Shown piece after piece: positions 54,633 to 63,213 of a stretch of DNA of 64,000 nt. Made by a program: the position numbers and the translations under genes. The stretch is from contig JBBFKY010000002.1 in the NCBI GenBank assembly GCA_037481875.1, positions 415,264 through 479,263 on the forward strand, given 5' to 3'. Below the pieces are notes generated by a model, which worked only from the letters and a program-made list of their open reading frames with translations, was not told the origin of the DNA and searched no databases. The stretch's first letter is position 1. The number at the start of each line of letters is the position of its first letter. This DNA comes from Desulfosoma sp. (GTDB lineage Bacteria > Desulfobacterota > Syntrophobacteria > Syntrophobacterales > DSM-9756).

Positions 54633-55583
54633 TCACCTTTCTTTGGTGGAAAAACGTGTCAACACCTCTTGAGCTTCCTCGGAAGAGCTGCGACGCACCA
54701 AGGGCCATAGCTCTTGGCAGTCGTTCCATGAAAGATGCCGTGTCCATCGCCACGCTTCAGCTTCATTTTCCAAGTGCGGGTAAGCATCAACGGCGGGCAC
54801 CATTTCGTCCTTGTGTAACAACTTGATATAAATAAGGCTTTGCGCCGCAAGGCGATCTAGGTCAGGCCCGGTCATCTCGGGATGAAACACAAACAGCAAG
54901 GTCAGGCGATCTCCCGGGCCCAGAATCTGCTTCCTTTGTATTCGATGACGCGCCTGGTCTTGCAGAAGAAAGCAGGGTCGCACCCTAACCTTGCTTTTCA
55001 CAAGGCGTTGCAGCTCCACAAAAAACAGCCAGTGGATGTACCCACATTCCACATAAAGGGCTTTTGCTTTTTCTACCCAATGCATCACAGAACCCGCCCG
55101 CATGCGGTCCCTCAAAGCGAGGCGAGCGGCATCAGCCCTGGCAAAAGCCAACACCGCCTGCACAACTTCCGGAAAAGGCTTCGTAAGGGATATGGTGTAA
55201 AAATTCAAAAGAGCGGCTGTGGCGTCTCTTTCAACACGGTAGACGATGAAGGCCGGGTCGTCGGGCTTCAGTTCGTGAAAATCACCTCCAGCCGCAAAGA
55301 AGTCATGAAGCCGAAAGAGATGTTCCATGTAAGGCTCCACCTGCAGAAGCCTCTTACCTGCAGCATAAAGTCTGCGGTATAGGCGGCAACAGGCTTGAGC
55401 GAAACTTGGAAATTCGAAATCAGCTTGTGCCAGGTAAGTGTCTATGGATATTTCTCCACGCAGCATGGATTCAAACTCGGTCTGGGGCGGCTCTTCCAAG
55501 ATAATGACATCGTGGCCTTGCATAAGCGATTCCGCTTCTTGGAGCACTTCGAGGCGATGGGTGGAAAAGGCCACCGTGATCAC
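54633..55583 (-). CDS. Hypothetical protein, possibly TraB/ChaN-superfamily
   Basis: 316 residues, soluble, no signal peptide. The opening MITVAFSTHRLEVLQEAESL and HDVIILEEPPQ resembles the first strand and acidic motif of the TraB/TIKI/ChaN superfamily, but the other histidine motifs are not obvious. The middle is helical, rich in Tyr and Phe. It lies between mutY (4-base overlap) and the ChaN lipoprotein. I do not recognise it with certainty. Confidence 0.55.
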   Translation of the reverse strand: MITVAFSTHRLEVLQEAESLMQGHDVIILEEPPQTEFESMLRGEISIDTYLAQADFEFPSFAQACCRLYRRLYAAGKRLLQVEPYMEHLFRLHDFFAAGGDFHELKPDDPAFIVYRVERDATAALLNFYTISLTKPFPEVVQAVLAFARADAARLALRDRMRAGSVMHWVEKAKALYVECGYIHWLFFVELQRLVKSKVRVRPCFLLQDQARHRIQRKQILGPGDRLTLLFVFHPEMTGPDLDRLAAQSLIYIKLLHKDEMVPAVDAYPHLENEAEAWRWTRHLSWNDCQELWPLVRRSSSEEAQEVLTRFSTKER

Positions 55584-56707
55584 GGAGATTCCTCCTTGGC
55601 GGACTGCAGGAGGCGAATCAGGCGCCGGTTGGCCGAAGGGAATGCATACTGATCCAAAGCGTCAAGGCGAACCCATCTCCCCTCGGTAGCTGCACGCAGT
55701 GCTATTGTCTGGTCGGCGGGATCCAGAACACAGTGAAAGGCATGCAGGTGCATACGAAAGCGGGTCACCGCATGGCGAATCTCCGTAATTTTTTCTACGA
55801 TTGAAACCCTCACCCCAAGCTCCTCCATAAACTCGCGCCGTACCGCCTCCTCCAGCGTTTCGTCCTTTTCGGCCTTGCCTCCAGGAAACTCCCACAGTCC
55901 TGCCATGAGCCCATTCGGCGGTCTTTTTTGAATGAAAACTTTTCCGTTGTTCCTCAAGACACCCACGGCCACCGTCACGGGGCTTACGGCAACCCGGTTT
56001 GACTTTACAGGTCGAATCGATACCGTTCCCGCGGTGCGAGCGCGGCACCACAGGGCTACAGGACACTGGTCGCATCGAGGGTTTCGAGGTGTACACACCA
56101 AGGATCCAAGTTCCATGACGGCTTGATTGAATTCCCGAGATCGGCCTGAGGGCATCCATTCCTTTAGAGCTTCTCGAAACATCTTGTCACTTCGGGGATC
56201 CGAGACGGGCAGGGACCAATCTAACAATCGAGCGCTCACCCTCTGCGCATTGCCGTCCAGAACGGGAACATCACAGCCAAAGGCAAGACTGGCCACGGCA
56301 GCGGCCGTATAAGAACCAATGCCCGGAAGGCGGCGCAAAGATGCTTCATCGGAAGGAATCTTTCCTTGATATTCTTCCAGAATGATCTGCGCCGCCTTTT
56401 TGATGTGCTGGACGCGTCGGTAATAACCGAGCCCCTCCCACGCTTGAAGCAATGCATCCAGCGAAGCTTCCGCCACGGCCCGCACGTCGGGAAACCGAGC
56501 CATCCAATGTTCATAATACGGTATCACCTTGGACATCTGGGTCTGTTGCAGCATGACTTCCGAGATCCACACGGCATAAGGATCGTAGTGTTTTCGCCAG
56601 GGAAGAGGCCTCTGGTTTTGAACAAACCAAGCCACAAGGGCGATTCCGATGGATGCATTCTGCGCTCTGGAAGGATTGCAGCTCGAAGTTTGGCGCGGGT
56701 TCCCCAT
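55580..56707 (-). CDS. mutY: A/G-specific adenine DNA glycosylase
   Basis: 375 residues from ATG 56707 (AAGGAGG upstream). WISEVMLQQTQMSKVIPYYE includes the catalytic glutamate; LPGIGSYTAAAVASLAF and VPVLDGNAQRVSARL the hairpin and catalytic aspartate; CTPRNPRCDQCPVALWC the CX6CX2CX5C cluster. The C-terminal NUDIX-like domain (PPNGLMAGLWEFPGGKAEKD) recognises 8-oxoguanine. It removes adenine opposite 8-oxoG. Confidence 0.95.
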   Translation of the reverse strand: MGNPRQTSSCNPSRAQNASIGIALVAWFVQNQRPLPWRKHYDPYAVWISEVMLQQTQMSKVIPYYEHWMARFPDVRAVAEASLDALLQAWEGLGYYRRVQHIKKAAQIILEEYQGKIPSDEASLRRLPGIGSYTAAAVASLAFGCDVPVLDGNAQRVSARLLDWSLPVSDPRSDKMFREALKEWMPSGRSREFNQAVMELGSLVCTPRNPRCDQCPVALWCRARTAGTVSIRPVKSNRVAVSPVTVAVGVLRNNGKVFIQKRPPNGLMAGLWEFPGGKAEKDETLEEAVRREFMEELGVRVSIVEKITEIRHAVTRFRMHLHAFHCVLDPADQTIALRAATEGRWVRLDALDQYAFPSANRRLIRLLQSAKEESP

Positions 56708-56917
56708 GATTCTTGCCTCCTTGCCTAGCTTAAGAACGCCAACAGGTCTTGGAAAGAGGTTTTCATGGCGTGAATGAGGTTCGATGCGTTGACATTTGCT
56801 TTCAAGCGTGTTGTTTAACGGAAACGATCCCATACATCTCCTTTAGGGATGAGGGATGGATACCACGTTTTCGCGAACCGAGAGACATGGACGCACTCTT
56901 CGGGGAGTACCTCACCC

Positions 56918-59422
56918 ATGATGCTCAAAAAACCCCTTTGGTACTGGGCCCTTACGCGCTGTCGAGCTCTTCAGGCAACGCTTTTAGCACTCATCGTTTT
57001 GACTGTCTTTTTTCGAGTCTTTCCTCTGGAGATGCAAAAACGGATCGTTAATGAAGCCATCCGTTTTGGAAAGATTCACACCCTTTTCTTGTATTGTGGT
57101 CTGTACCTGGGCGCCGTGCTGCTGGCAGGTCTTTTGAAATACGCCATCAATGTGCTTCAAGGATACGTCGGCCAAAAAATCCTCTATGAACTGCGCACAG
57201 GCCTCTACCGCCATATTCTGCGTCTTCCCTTACCCTTTTTCCGCCGAACCCCGCCCGGAATGGTCATTTCGTCCGTCACCGGAGAATTGGCTTCTGTGGG
57301 AGATTTTCTCGGGGGTGCCGTGGCGATTCCAGCCGTCAACGTGTTGACCTTGATCACTTTCGGCGTCTATATGTTCACCCTGAATCCGTTGCTGGCTGTC
57401 CTCAGTCTGACCGTGTATCCCATAGAAATCCTTGTCATTCCCATCTTGCAAAAACGATTTAATCAGATCAACAGCGAACGGGTGACCACCACGCGCAAAC
57501 TCAGCAGTGTGGTGGGAGAAGCCATCAGCGGCATTCAAGAAATTCATGCCAACGCCGGCTATCAGCTGGAGAGCCGGAAGATGGACCGCCTTGCTCAGAA
57601 GCTCTTTCAGTTGCGCCATCGTATGAATCTGTACCGCTATGGCATCAAGTTCTCCAACAATTTCTTTCAGAGCCTCGGCCCTTTTCTTCTCTTCCTTCTT
57701 GGGGGCTACTTCAGCATCACCGGCCGATTCAGCCTCGGCGCTCTTGTGGCTTTTCTTTCCGCTTACGAAAAGCTCTATGATCCTTGGAAGGAACTGATGG
57801 AATTCTATCAGGGTTACCAAGAGGCTCGCGTGGCGTATCGTCGTATTCAGGAAGCTTTTGATGTGGAACCTGAGTTTCCTTTGCTGCCCCAAGATCGTCC
57901 TCCTCTGGAACTGCAAGGTGCCATGACCGTGGAAGATTTGGTCTTTGAAGTGGAAGACCGTGTCCGGCTTCTGGATGGTGTCAGTCTTCGAGTGTCTCCC
58001 GGTGAGCGGTTGGCTTTGGTGGGACTTTCCGGAAGCGGCAAAAGCACCCTGGCGATGGTCATGGCTCAGTTGTACCGTTACGATCAAGGCCACGTGTATG
58101 TGGATCAATGGGAACTGAGGGATCTCACCAAGGCCGATGTTTCTCCGCATGTGGGATTTGTCTCCCAGTACCCTTTCATTTTTGACGGCACACTGAAAGA
58201 AAACATTATTTACGGTAGGCAATCGGCTCTTTTGCATTCCAATTCTGTGACGCCCGGTGAGGCAGACTCCCCGGACCTGCACGAGATTCTTCACGCCGTG
58301 GCAACGGTGGGACTTACGGAAGACGTACTCCGGTTCGGACTCAATTCCGTTTTGGACCCTGTCCGGGAACAGTTGCTGGGTGGAAAGATCGTTTCCTTGC
58401 GACGGCGGTTTCGGGATCGGTGGAGCGAAACACTGCAAGACACCATCGAATTTTTCGATATCAACCGTTTTCTCGACTACAGTTCCGTGGCTGTCAACAT
58501 TATCTTCGGGTACCCCGTGGAGGGAGGCCGGCCTTGCGAGCTGCTGCCGGCACGACCTCGTTTTCGCCGATTTCTCGAGGAAGTCGGCCTGGAAGAACCC
58601 CTGCTTCGGTTGGGTCTCGACGTGGTTCAGCGTACCGTGCCTCTTTTGCGCGACTTGCGGGATGACCCTTTCTTCTTTCGCCAATCTCCCATTCCCCTGG
58701 AAGAGATGGATCAGTTCATTGACATCTACGAGCACTACGGTTCGGCTTCCGTGGATCGGCTTCCTTCCTCCGTTCGAGAGAGCCTACTCGCGTTGGCGCT
58801 TCGTGTCGTTCCAGGGATTCACAAAATGGTTGTCATTCCCAGGGAACTGCGTGAGGCTATTCTTAAATCTCGATCCCAATTCAAAGCTTATTGCACGCAG
58901 CGCCAAGCCGACGCTTTTGTCTATTATTCAGAGACGGAATTTCTCGGCGGTCGAAGCCTCCTCGAAAACATTCTCTTCGGCCGTCTTAAGGAAGAAACCT
59001 CCTGGGCTTGGACTCGTATCACCGAAGCCGTCATTGGCCTGCTCAAACAAGAAAACCTGTATGACACGGTTTTGGAAATCGGGCTGGATTTTGAGGTGGG
59101 CAGCAAAGGGGATCGACTTTCCGGAGGTCAAAAACAAAAGGTTGGGATCGCTCGAGCCCTTCTGAAGAACCCACGCATCTTTATTCTCGATGAAGCAACA
59201 GCCAGTTTGGACATGGCTTCGCAAAACCGTATTCAACAGTGGCTCGATGAGGAACTTCGCGGAAAAGCCACGGTGATTTCCGTGGCCCATCGACTGGAAA
59301 CCATTCGCGACTATGATCAGATCGCGGTCATGAAAGCGGGCCGCATCGTGGAAATGGGACGTTATGACGAACTTCTGGAAAAGAAAGGGCTTCTCTATGA
59401 ACTGGTCCGCGGACACGAATAA
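56918..59422 (+). CDS. ABC exporter (membrane + ATPase) with a ~250-residue insertion inside the ATPase domain
   Basis: About 834 residues from ATG 56918 (frame open to 56849). The membrane domain of six helices fills the first ~290 residues (RTPPGMVISSVTGELASVGD). The ATPase has Walker A GLSGSGKSTLAMV and Q-loop FVSQYPFIFDGTLKENIIYG, but the signature LSGGQKQKVGIARALLKNP and Walker B IFILDEATASLD come ~320 residues later rather than ~60. A second ETEFLGGRSLLENILFGR just before the signature looks like a duplicate of the post-Q-loop segment, so the insert is bracketed by two copies. The substrate is unknown; the 3' end overlaps the next gene. Confidence 0.85.
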   Translation: MMLKKPLWYWALTRCRALQATLLALIVLTVFFRVFPLEMQKRIVNEAIRFGKIHTLFLYCGLYLGAVLLAGLLKYAINVLQGYVGQKILYELRTGLYRHILRLPLPFFRRTPPGMVISSVTGELASVGDFLGGAVAIPAVNVLTLITFGVYMFTLNPLLAVLSLTVYPIEILVIPILQKRFNQINSERVTTTRKLSSVVGEAISGIQEIHANAGYQLESRKMDRLAQKLFQLRHRMNLYRYGIKFSNNFFQSLGPFLLFLLGGYFSITGRFSLGALVAFLSAYEKLYDPWKELMEFYQGYQEARVAYRRIQEAFDVEPEFPLLPQDRPPLELQGAMTVEDLVFEVEDRVRLLDGVSLRVSPGERLALVGLSGSGKSTLAMVMAQLYRYDQGHVYVDQWELRDLTKADVSPHVGFVSQYPFIFDGTLKENIIYGRQSALLHSNSVTPGEADSPDLHEILHAVATVGLTEDVLRFGLNSVLDPVREQLLGGKIVSLRRRFRDRWSETLQDTIEFFDINRFLDYSSVAVNIIFGYPVEGGRPCELLPARPRFRRFLEEVGLEEPLLRLGLDVVQRTVPLLRDLRDDPFFFRQSPIPLEEMDQFIDIYEHYGSASVDRLPSSVRESLLALALRVVPGIHKMVVIPRELREAILKSRSQFKAYCTQRQADAFVYYSETEFLGGRSLLENILFGRLKEETSWAWTRITEAVIGLLKQENLYDTVLEIGLDFEVGSKGDRLSGGQKQKVGIARALLKNPRIFILDEATASLDMASQNRIQQWLDEELRGKATVISVAHRLETIRDYDQIAVMKAGRIVEMGRYDELLEKKGLLYELVRGHE

Positions 59423-59924
59423 CCGCACCATTGAAACGTCGCAGGACAGGCCAGCCGACACCTGCGAATTGGATCATAACCTGGAATGGCTGCGTCGCAC
59501 GGATGTGTTCTCGTCCATTCCGTTGGAACGTCTTCGCGTCTATGCCTTGATATGCGGTCGACGGCGTTTTCGACGCGGCGAATTCCTTTTTCGACAGGGA
59601 CAGCCCGACGATAAGGGGTATATTCTGGTATCTGGAAAGGTGCAGATGGTTCGCCAATATGAAAATCACTCGGTGATCATCCATGATCTGGAACCGGGAG
59701 CTTTTTTCGGCGGGCTGGCTCTGCTGGCGGATATTCGACGTCTTTTCGGAGCTCGTGCCGCCACCGATGTGGAAGTGATTTACATCGAACGAGAAACCTT
59801 TCGAAAGATACTCCGCCAATTCCCGGAACTCACCGAAAAGATTCTGGATGTGATGATCCGGCGTATCGTGCTCATGGAAGAAAAGATTTTGGAACGTCAC
59901 CTGCACGAATGTGTGCTGGTCTAA
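59397..59924 (+). CDS. Cyclic nucleotide-binding-like domain protein without DNA-binding domain
   Basis: 175 residues from ATG 59397, which overlaps the ABC gene by 26 bases. The single CNMP-fold domain spans VFSSIPLERLRVYALICGRR to VEVIYIERETFRKILRQF. The phosphate cassette reads FFGGLALLADIRRLFGARA where FGE...RSA is canonical, so the Glu and the Ser are lost and cyclic nucleotide binding is doubtful. No HTH follows. It may tune the transporter (inference from overlap). Confidence 0.82.
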   Translation: MNWSADTNNRTIETSQDRPADTCELDHNLEWLRRTDVFSSIPLERLRVYALICGRRRFRRGEFLFRQGQPDDKGYILVSGKVQMVRQYENHSVIIHDLEPGAFFGGLALLADIRRLFGARAATDVEVIYIERETFRKILRQFPELTEKILDVMIRRIVLMEEKILERHLHECVLV

Positions 59925-59961
59925 AAACAAAACAACCCCGTTGAAGAAATAGGATGGAATC

Positions 59962-60801
59962 ATGCCACACCAAAGTGAATCCCCCATTGTAGAAAATATG
60001 TTCATTGACGAACTGGAAAGCTATCGAGCCGCTCATCGAGAAAAGGACTACGAACTGATTGATGTAAGGGAACCGGCGGAATACGCCGCCGGTCATATTC
60101 CCGGAGCCCGGCTGATGCCTTTGAGCCGCTTTGAGAAGCTTTTGAACAACCTGGAACCCGGCAAGGAACTGCTTTTTTATTGCTCCAGTGGAGGCCGTTC
60201 CATGACCGCCGCCATGTTGGCCGCCGAAAGCGGGCTCAAACCGCGCCGTGTGGTCAACTTGCAAGGGGGCTACATGGCTTGGGACGGCAAGGAACTTTTT
60301 GATTTTCCCAAAGTGCGCCTGCTTGCCGACAAGTCGTCTCTGGTGGAAATGCTTCAAGAGGCCATAAACTTGGAAAAAGGGGCCTATCGTTTCTATGCAC
60401 TGTCGTCTTTAAAAGAATCCGCTTGGGTGGAAACGGCTCAAAAACTGGTTCAATGGGAACGTCGGCACGCTCAAGCCGTTTATCATCTGTTGGAAGCATC
60501 CCCAGGCAAAGAGCCGCTTCCTCCCTTTGAGGACTTATTTGAGGCCCTGCCGGGAAACATTTTGGAAGGTGGCGAAGCTTTGGAAGAGGCTCTGAAAAGG
60601 CTGGAAAACCTGCCCGTTTCTTCTTGTTTTGCCTTTGCCGAACTGGCTTTGGACATCGAATATCGAGCCTACGATCTGTATCTTAATGCAGCGGCGGTTA
60701 GTAAGGATGCCACCGCCTCGGCCTTGCTTCGGGATCTTGCGGAACAGGAAAAAGCCCATATTCGTTTTATTGCTAGCGTTTTCGCGGCCTGTAAACCCTA
60801 G
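59962..60801 (+). CDS. Rhodanese / ferritin-like diiron fusion protein
   Basis: 279 residues. The rhodanese domain (about 10-110) has YELIDVREPAEYAAGHIPGA and the active-site loop LLFYCSSGGRSMTAAM. The second half is a four-helix ferritin-like domain with Glu and ExxH candidates in EAINLEKGAYRFY, WERRHAQAVYH, ELALDIEYRAYDLY and EQEKAHIRFI, a rubrerythrin-like diiron site. It combines sulfur transfer with a peroxide- or O2-reactive diiron centre. Last gene of the plus-strand three-gene unit. Confidence 0.88.
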   Translation: MPHQSESPIVENMFIDELESYRAAHREKDYELIDVREPAEYAAGHIPGARLMPLSRFEKLLNNLEPGKELLFYCSSGGRSMTAAMLAAESGLKPRRVVNLQGGYMAWDGKELFDFPKVRLLADKSSLVEMLQEAINLEKGAYRFYALSSLKESAWVETAQKLVQWERRHAQAVYHLLEASPGKEPLPPFEDLFEALPGNILEGGEALEEALKRLENLPVSSCFAFAELALDIEYRAYDLYLNAAAVSKDATASALLRDLAEQEKAHIRFIASVFAACKP

Positions 60802-60858
60802 ATAGCTAAGAACTCTTTTGCGGCGAGCTTGGATGGCGCAGCCTCACCGAAAGCGGTG

Positions 60859-62198
60859 GTGTAAAAAGTTTTGTGTAAATTTTAAGTGCTAGAAAAAAAA
60901 GCGCTTTTCCTTTACAGAGGGGGTGACCCAATAACACCTCGAAGAAAGGCAAAGCGCCTATGAAGATCGAACTGAGTGTGTCTGAGGTTGTGGCGATTTT
61001 CAATGAAATTCAGTGTCAGCCTGAGAAGCTTTTTGAAATGCTTCGCCTAGACATACGCACAGTGGTGGGTCGCTCTTTGTGCGAGATGATGAAGGCGGAA
61101 CTGACCTAATTTTTAGGAAGAGAGCCTTATGAGAGGAAGGGAGATTCTTCCAATGATCGAAATGGGTCTTACGAGCGCCGTTTGACGATGAAAAGCATCG
61201 GCGAAGTACGCGTAAAGGTCCCTCGGGATCGGCTGGGTGAGTCTCAGACCAAGGTCATTCCTCGTTGTCAGCAATATGAGAAAGAAATCGGCAAGGATCT
61301 GTGTTTGATGTTTCTTGGGGGTTTCAGCACTCGAACGTTGGCGATGATGTCAGAGCGTCTCATAGGTCGAAAAATTTCCCATACAAACGTCAGTGAAGCC
61401 AAAAGGGAGCTTACGGAAGCTGTTGAAAAGTGGGGAATCGGGATCTTTCTCAAGAGTCTGTCAAATATCTTTTTATCGACGGCGTCAACTTTGAGATGCG
61501 CCTTGTGATTCCATCGAAAAAGTTTCTGTCCTTGTTGTGATTTGAGTGAGACGAACCAGAGAATGGTTCAGTGCTTGCAAGCAGGCGATAAAGAATCGGC
61601 GTCGACGTGGAGGGAGGTTCTTAAAGACCTTAAAAGACGCGGCTTTGACCCATCAAAGGTGCAGCTGGGAATCATGAATGGGCTACCTGGTCTTGAGAAG
61701 GTTTTCAAAGAGGAATTTCCCAAGGCCAAGGTGCAGCGATGCCAGGTGCATGTGGCGAGAAATGTTCTGGCCAAAGTGCCAAGAAAATACAAGCAGGCTG
61801 TGGCCGACCACATGCGCTCCATCTTCTACGCTTCTTCGAAAGACAAGGCCGGTGAGCTTTTCATGGAATTCAAAACAAAGTGGGAAAAAGATCTACCCTC
61901 CGCCGTCGCCTGTTTGGAAAAGGGCCTGGAATCCTGCCTGACTTTCTTCAACTTTCCTGAAGAAGAATGGATTTCGCTGAGAACGACCAACATCATCGAA
62001 AGGCTCAACAAGGAATTTCGATGGAGAACAAGACCCATGGAGATCCTGGCAGGAGAACGGTCCTGCTACACTCTGCTTGCCTTCATTGCCTTTAAAATGG
62101 AAGTCCACTGGAGGTCTAACCCTCTGGGAAAAGTGCGAAAAAACTTGCCAATATGGCAACGGCTCGAAGGCAGAAATTTTACACAAAATGCTTGACAC
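60859..62198 (+). mobile_element. Decayed IS256-family insertion sequence
   Basis: Imperfect ~25-base terminal inverted repeats: left GTGTAAAAAGTTTTGTGTAA (60859-) and right, on the minus strand, GTGTCAAGCATTTTGTGTAA (from 62198). Between them lies one transposase frame with several lesions. The 8-base flanks (AAGCGGTG left, TACCGATA right) do not match, so no target duplication is seen; a rearrangement or deletion has probably occurred next to the element. The right end abuts a glycosyltransferase that has lost its 5' end. Confidence 0.85.
60960..62195 (+). pseudogene. IS256-family transposase, inactivated
   Basis: Translation from ATG 60960 gives MKIELSVSEVVAIFNEIQCQ up to KAELT, then TAA (61107-61109), and continues in frame as FLGREPYERKGDSSNDRNGS and YERRLTMKSIGEVRVKVPRD. 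A frameshift follows near 61445 (the expected KYLFIDGVNFEMRLVIPS is in another frame) and a further break near 61530. The rest, from 61542, is intact: MNGLPGLEKVFKEEFPKAKV, RCQVHVARN and TNIIERLNKEFRWRTRPM, the DDE-type core. The product would not be functional. Confidence 0.88.
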
Positions 62199-63213
62199 TA
62201 CCGATATCTTGATCCATGCAGTGGAGTCAGGGTTGATTAGGGATTATCGCAATCGTGGCGCTTTAATATATGCGATGGTTCATGATTTACTGCCTGTGCG
62301 GATGCCGGAAGTCTTTCCTCCAGGCGCAGATCAAATATTTGCTCTATGGCTCAAGGCAGTCTCTACATTTGATGGAGCGATCTGTGTTTCCAGGGCTGTA
62401 GCGAATGATCTGCGTGCACGGTTGGATGAGCATGTGCCAGCAATCAACAAGCGCCGTCTTCCATATTTTATAGAATGGTCCCATCATGGGGCGGATATTG
62501 TCAATTCGGCGCCTACCAGGGGTATGCCGCATGACGCGGAGGTAACTCTCCAAAAGCTCAAGTCTCGTGTTACTTTTCTCATGGTAGGCACCATAGAGCC
62601 GCGCAAGGCCTACCTGCAAACGATTCATGCCTTCGATCAACTTTGGGCGAACGGTCTCGATGTCAATTTAGTCATTGTGGGTCATGAAGGATGGAAACAT
62701 GTGTCCCACGACATGCGCCGTGACATCCCACAAACCATCGAACTTCTGCGTTCCCATCCTGAACGAGACAATCGCCTTTTTTGGCTTGAAGGTATTAGCG
62801 ATGAATATTTGGAAAAGGTCTATGCAGCAAGCACTTGTCTCCTTGCTGCTTCCTATGGTGAAGGCTTTGGATTGCCCCTTATCGAGGCTGCACAGCACAA
62901 ACTCCCTATTATCGCCAGGAATATTCCTTTATTCCGCGAGGTGGTTGGGGAACATGCGTTCTATTTCGAAGCAGCATCACCGGGCGAGTTGACTCAGTCG
63001 GTTAGTACCTGGCTCGATCAATACCGCCGAGGGGAGCATCCGAAGTCGGATAACCTACCATGGCTGACATGGGCAGAGAGCGCCAAAAGGCTCTGTGAAA
63101 TTGTGCTCAGTGTAGCGTCCGAACAAAAAAAGAAAGCATATGGAGAAAGAGATAAAAATTATGGAAAAGCAGATAAAAATTGGCAATTCGGTCTATACGG
63201 TTTTCTCGGATGA
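62188..63213 (+). CDS. Glycosyltransferase (GT4-type), 5'-truncated by the IS
   Basis: About 341 residues from ATG 62188, which lies inside the IS inverted repeat; the true N-terminus has been lost. Visible are FDGAICVSRAVANDLRARLD, FLMVGTIEPRKAYLQTIHAF, NRLFWLEGISDEYLEKVYAA and the EX7E motif in SYGEGFGLPLIEAAQHKLPI, all GT4 features of the C-terminal half. The N-terminal Rossmann domain is partly missing, so activity is doubtful. It overlaps the FkbM gene by about 70 bases. It probably belongs to a surface-polysaccharide locus. Confidence 0.75.
   Translation: MLDTTDILIHAVESGLIRDYRNRGALIYAMVHDLLPVRMPEVFPPGADQIFALWLKAVSTFDGAICVSRAVANDLRARLDEHVPAINKRRLPYFIEWSHHGADIVNSAPTRGMPHDAEVTLQKLKSRVTFLMVGTIEPRKAYLQTIHAFDQLWANGLDVNLVIVGHEGWKHVSHDMRRDIPQTIELLRSHPERDNRLFWLEGISDEYLEKVYAASTCLLAASYGEGFGLPLIEAAQHKLPIIARNIPLFREVVGEHAFYFEAASPGELTQSVSTWLDQYRRGEHPKSDNLPWLTWAESAKRLCEIVLSVASEQKKKAYGERDKNYGKADKNWQFGLYGFLG

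Noticed and set aside
57230-58735. 501-residue minus-strand open frame opposite the ABC exporter
   Set aside because: Shadow of a strongly conserved ABC protein; no ribosome site and no recognisable motifs.
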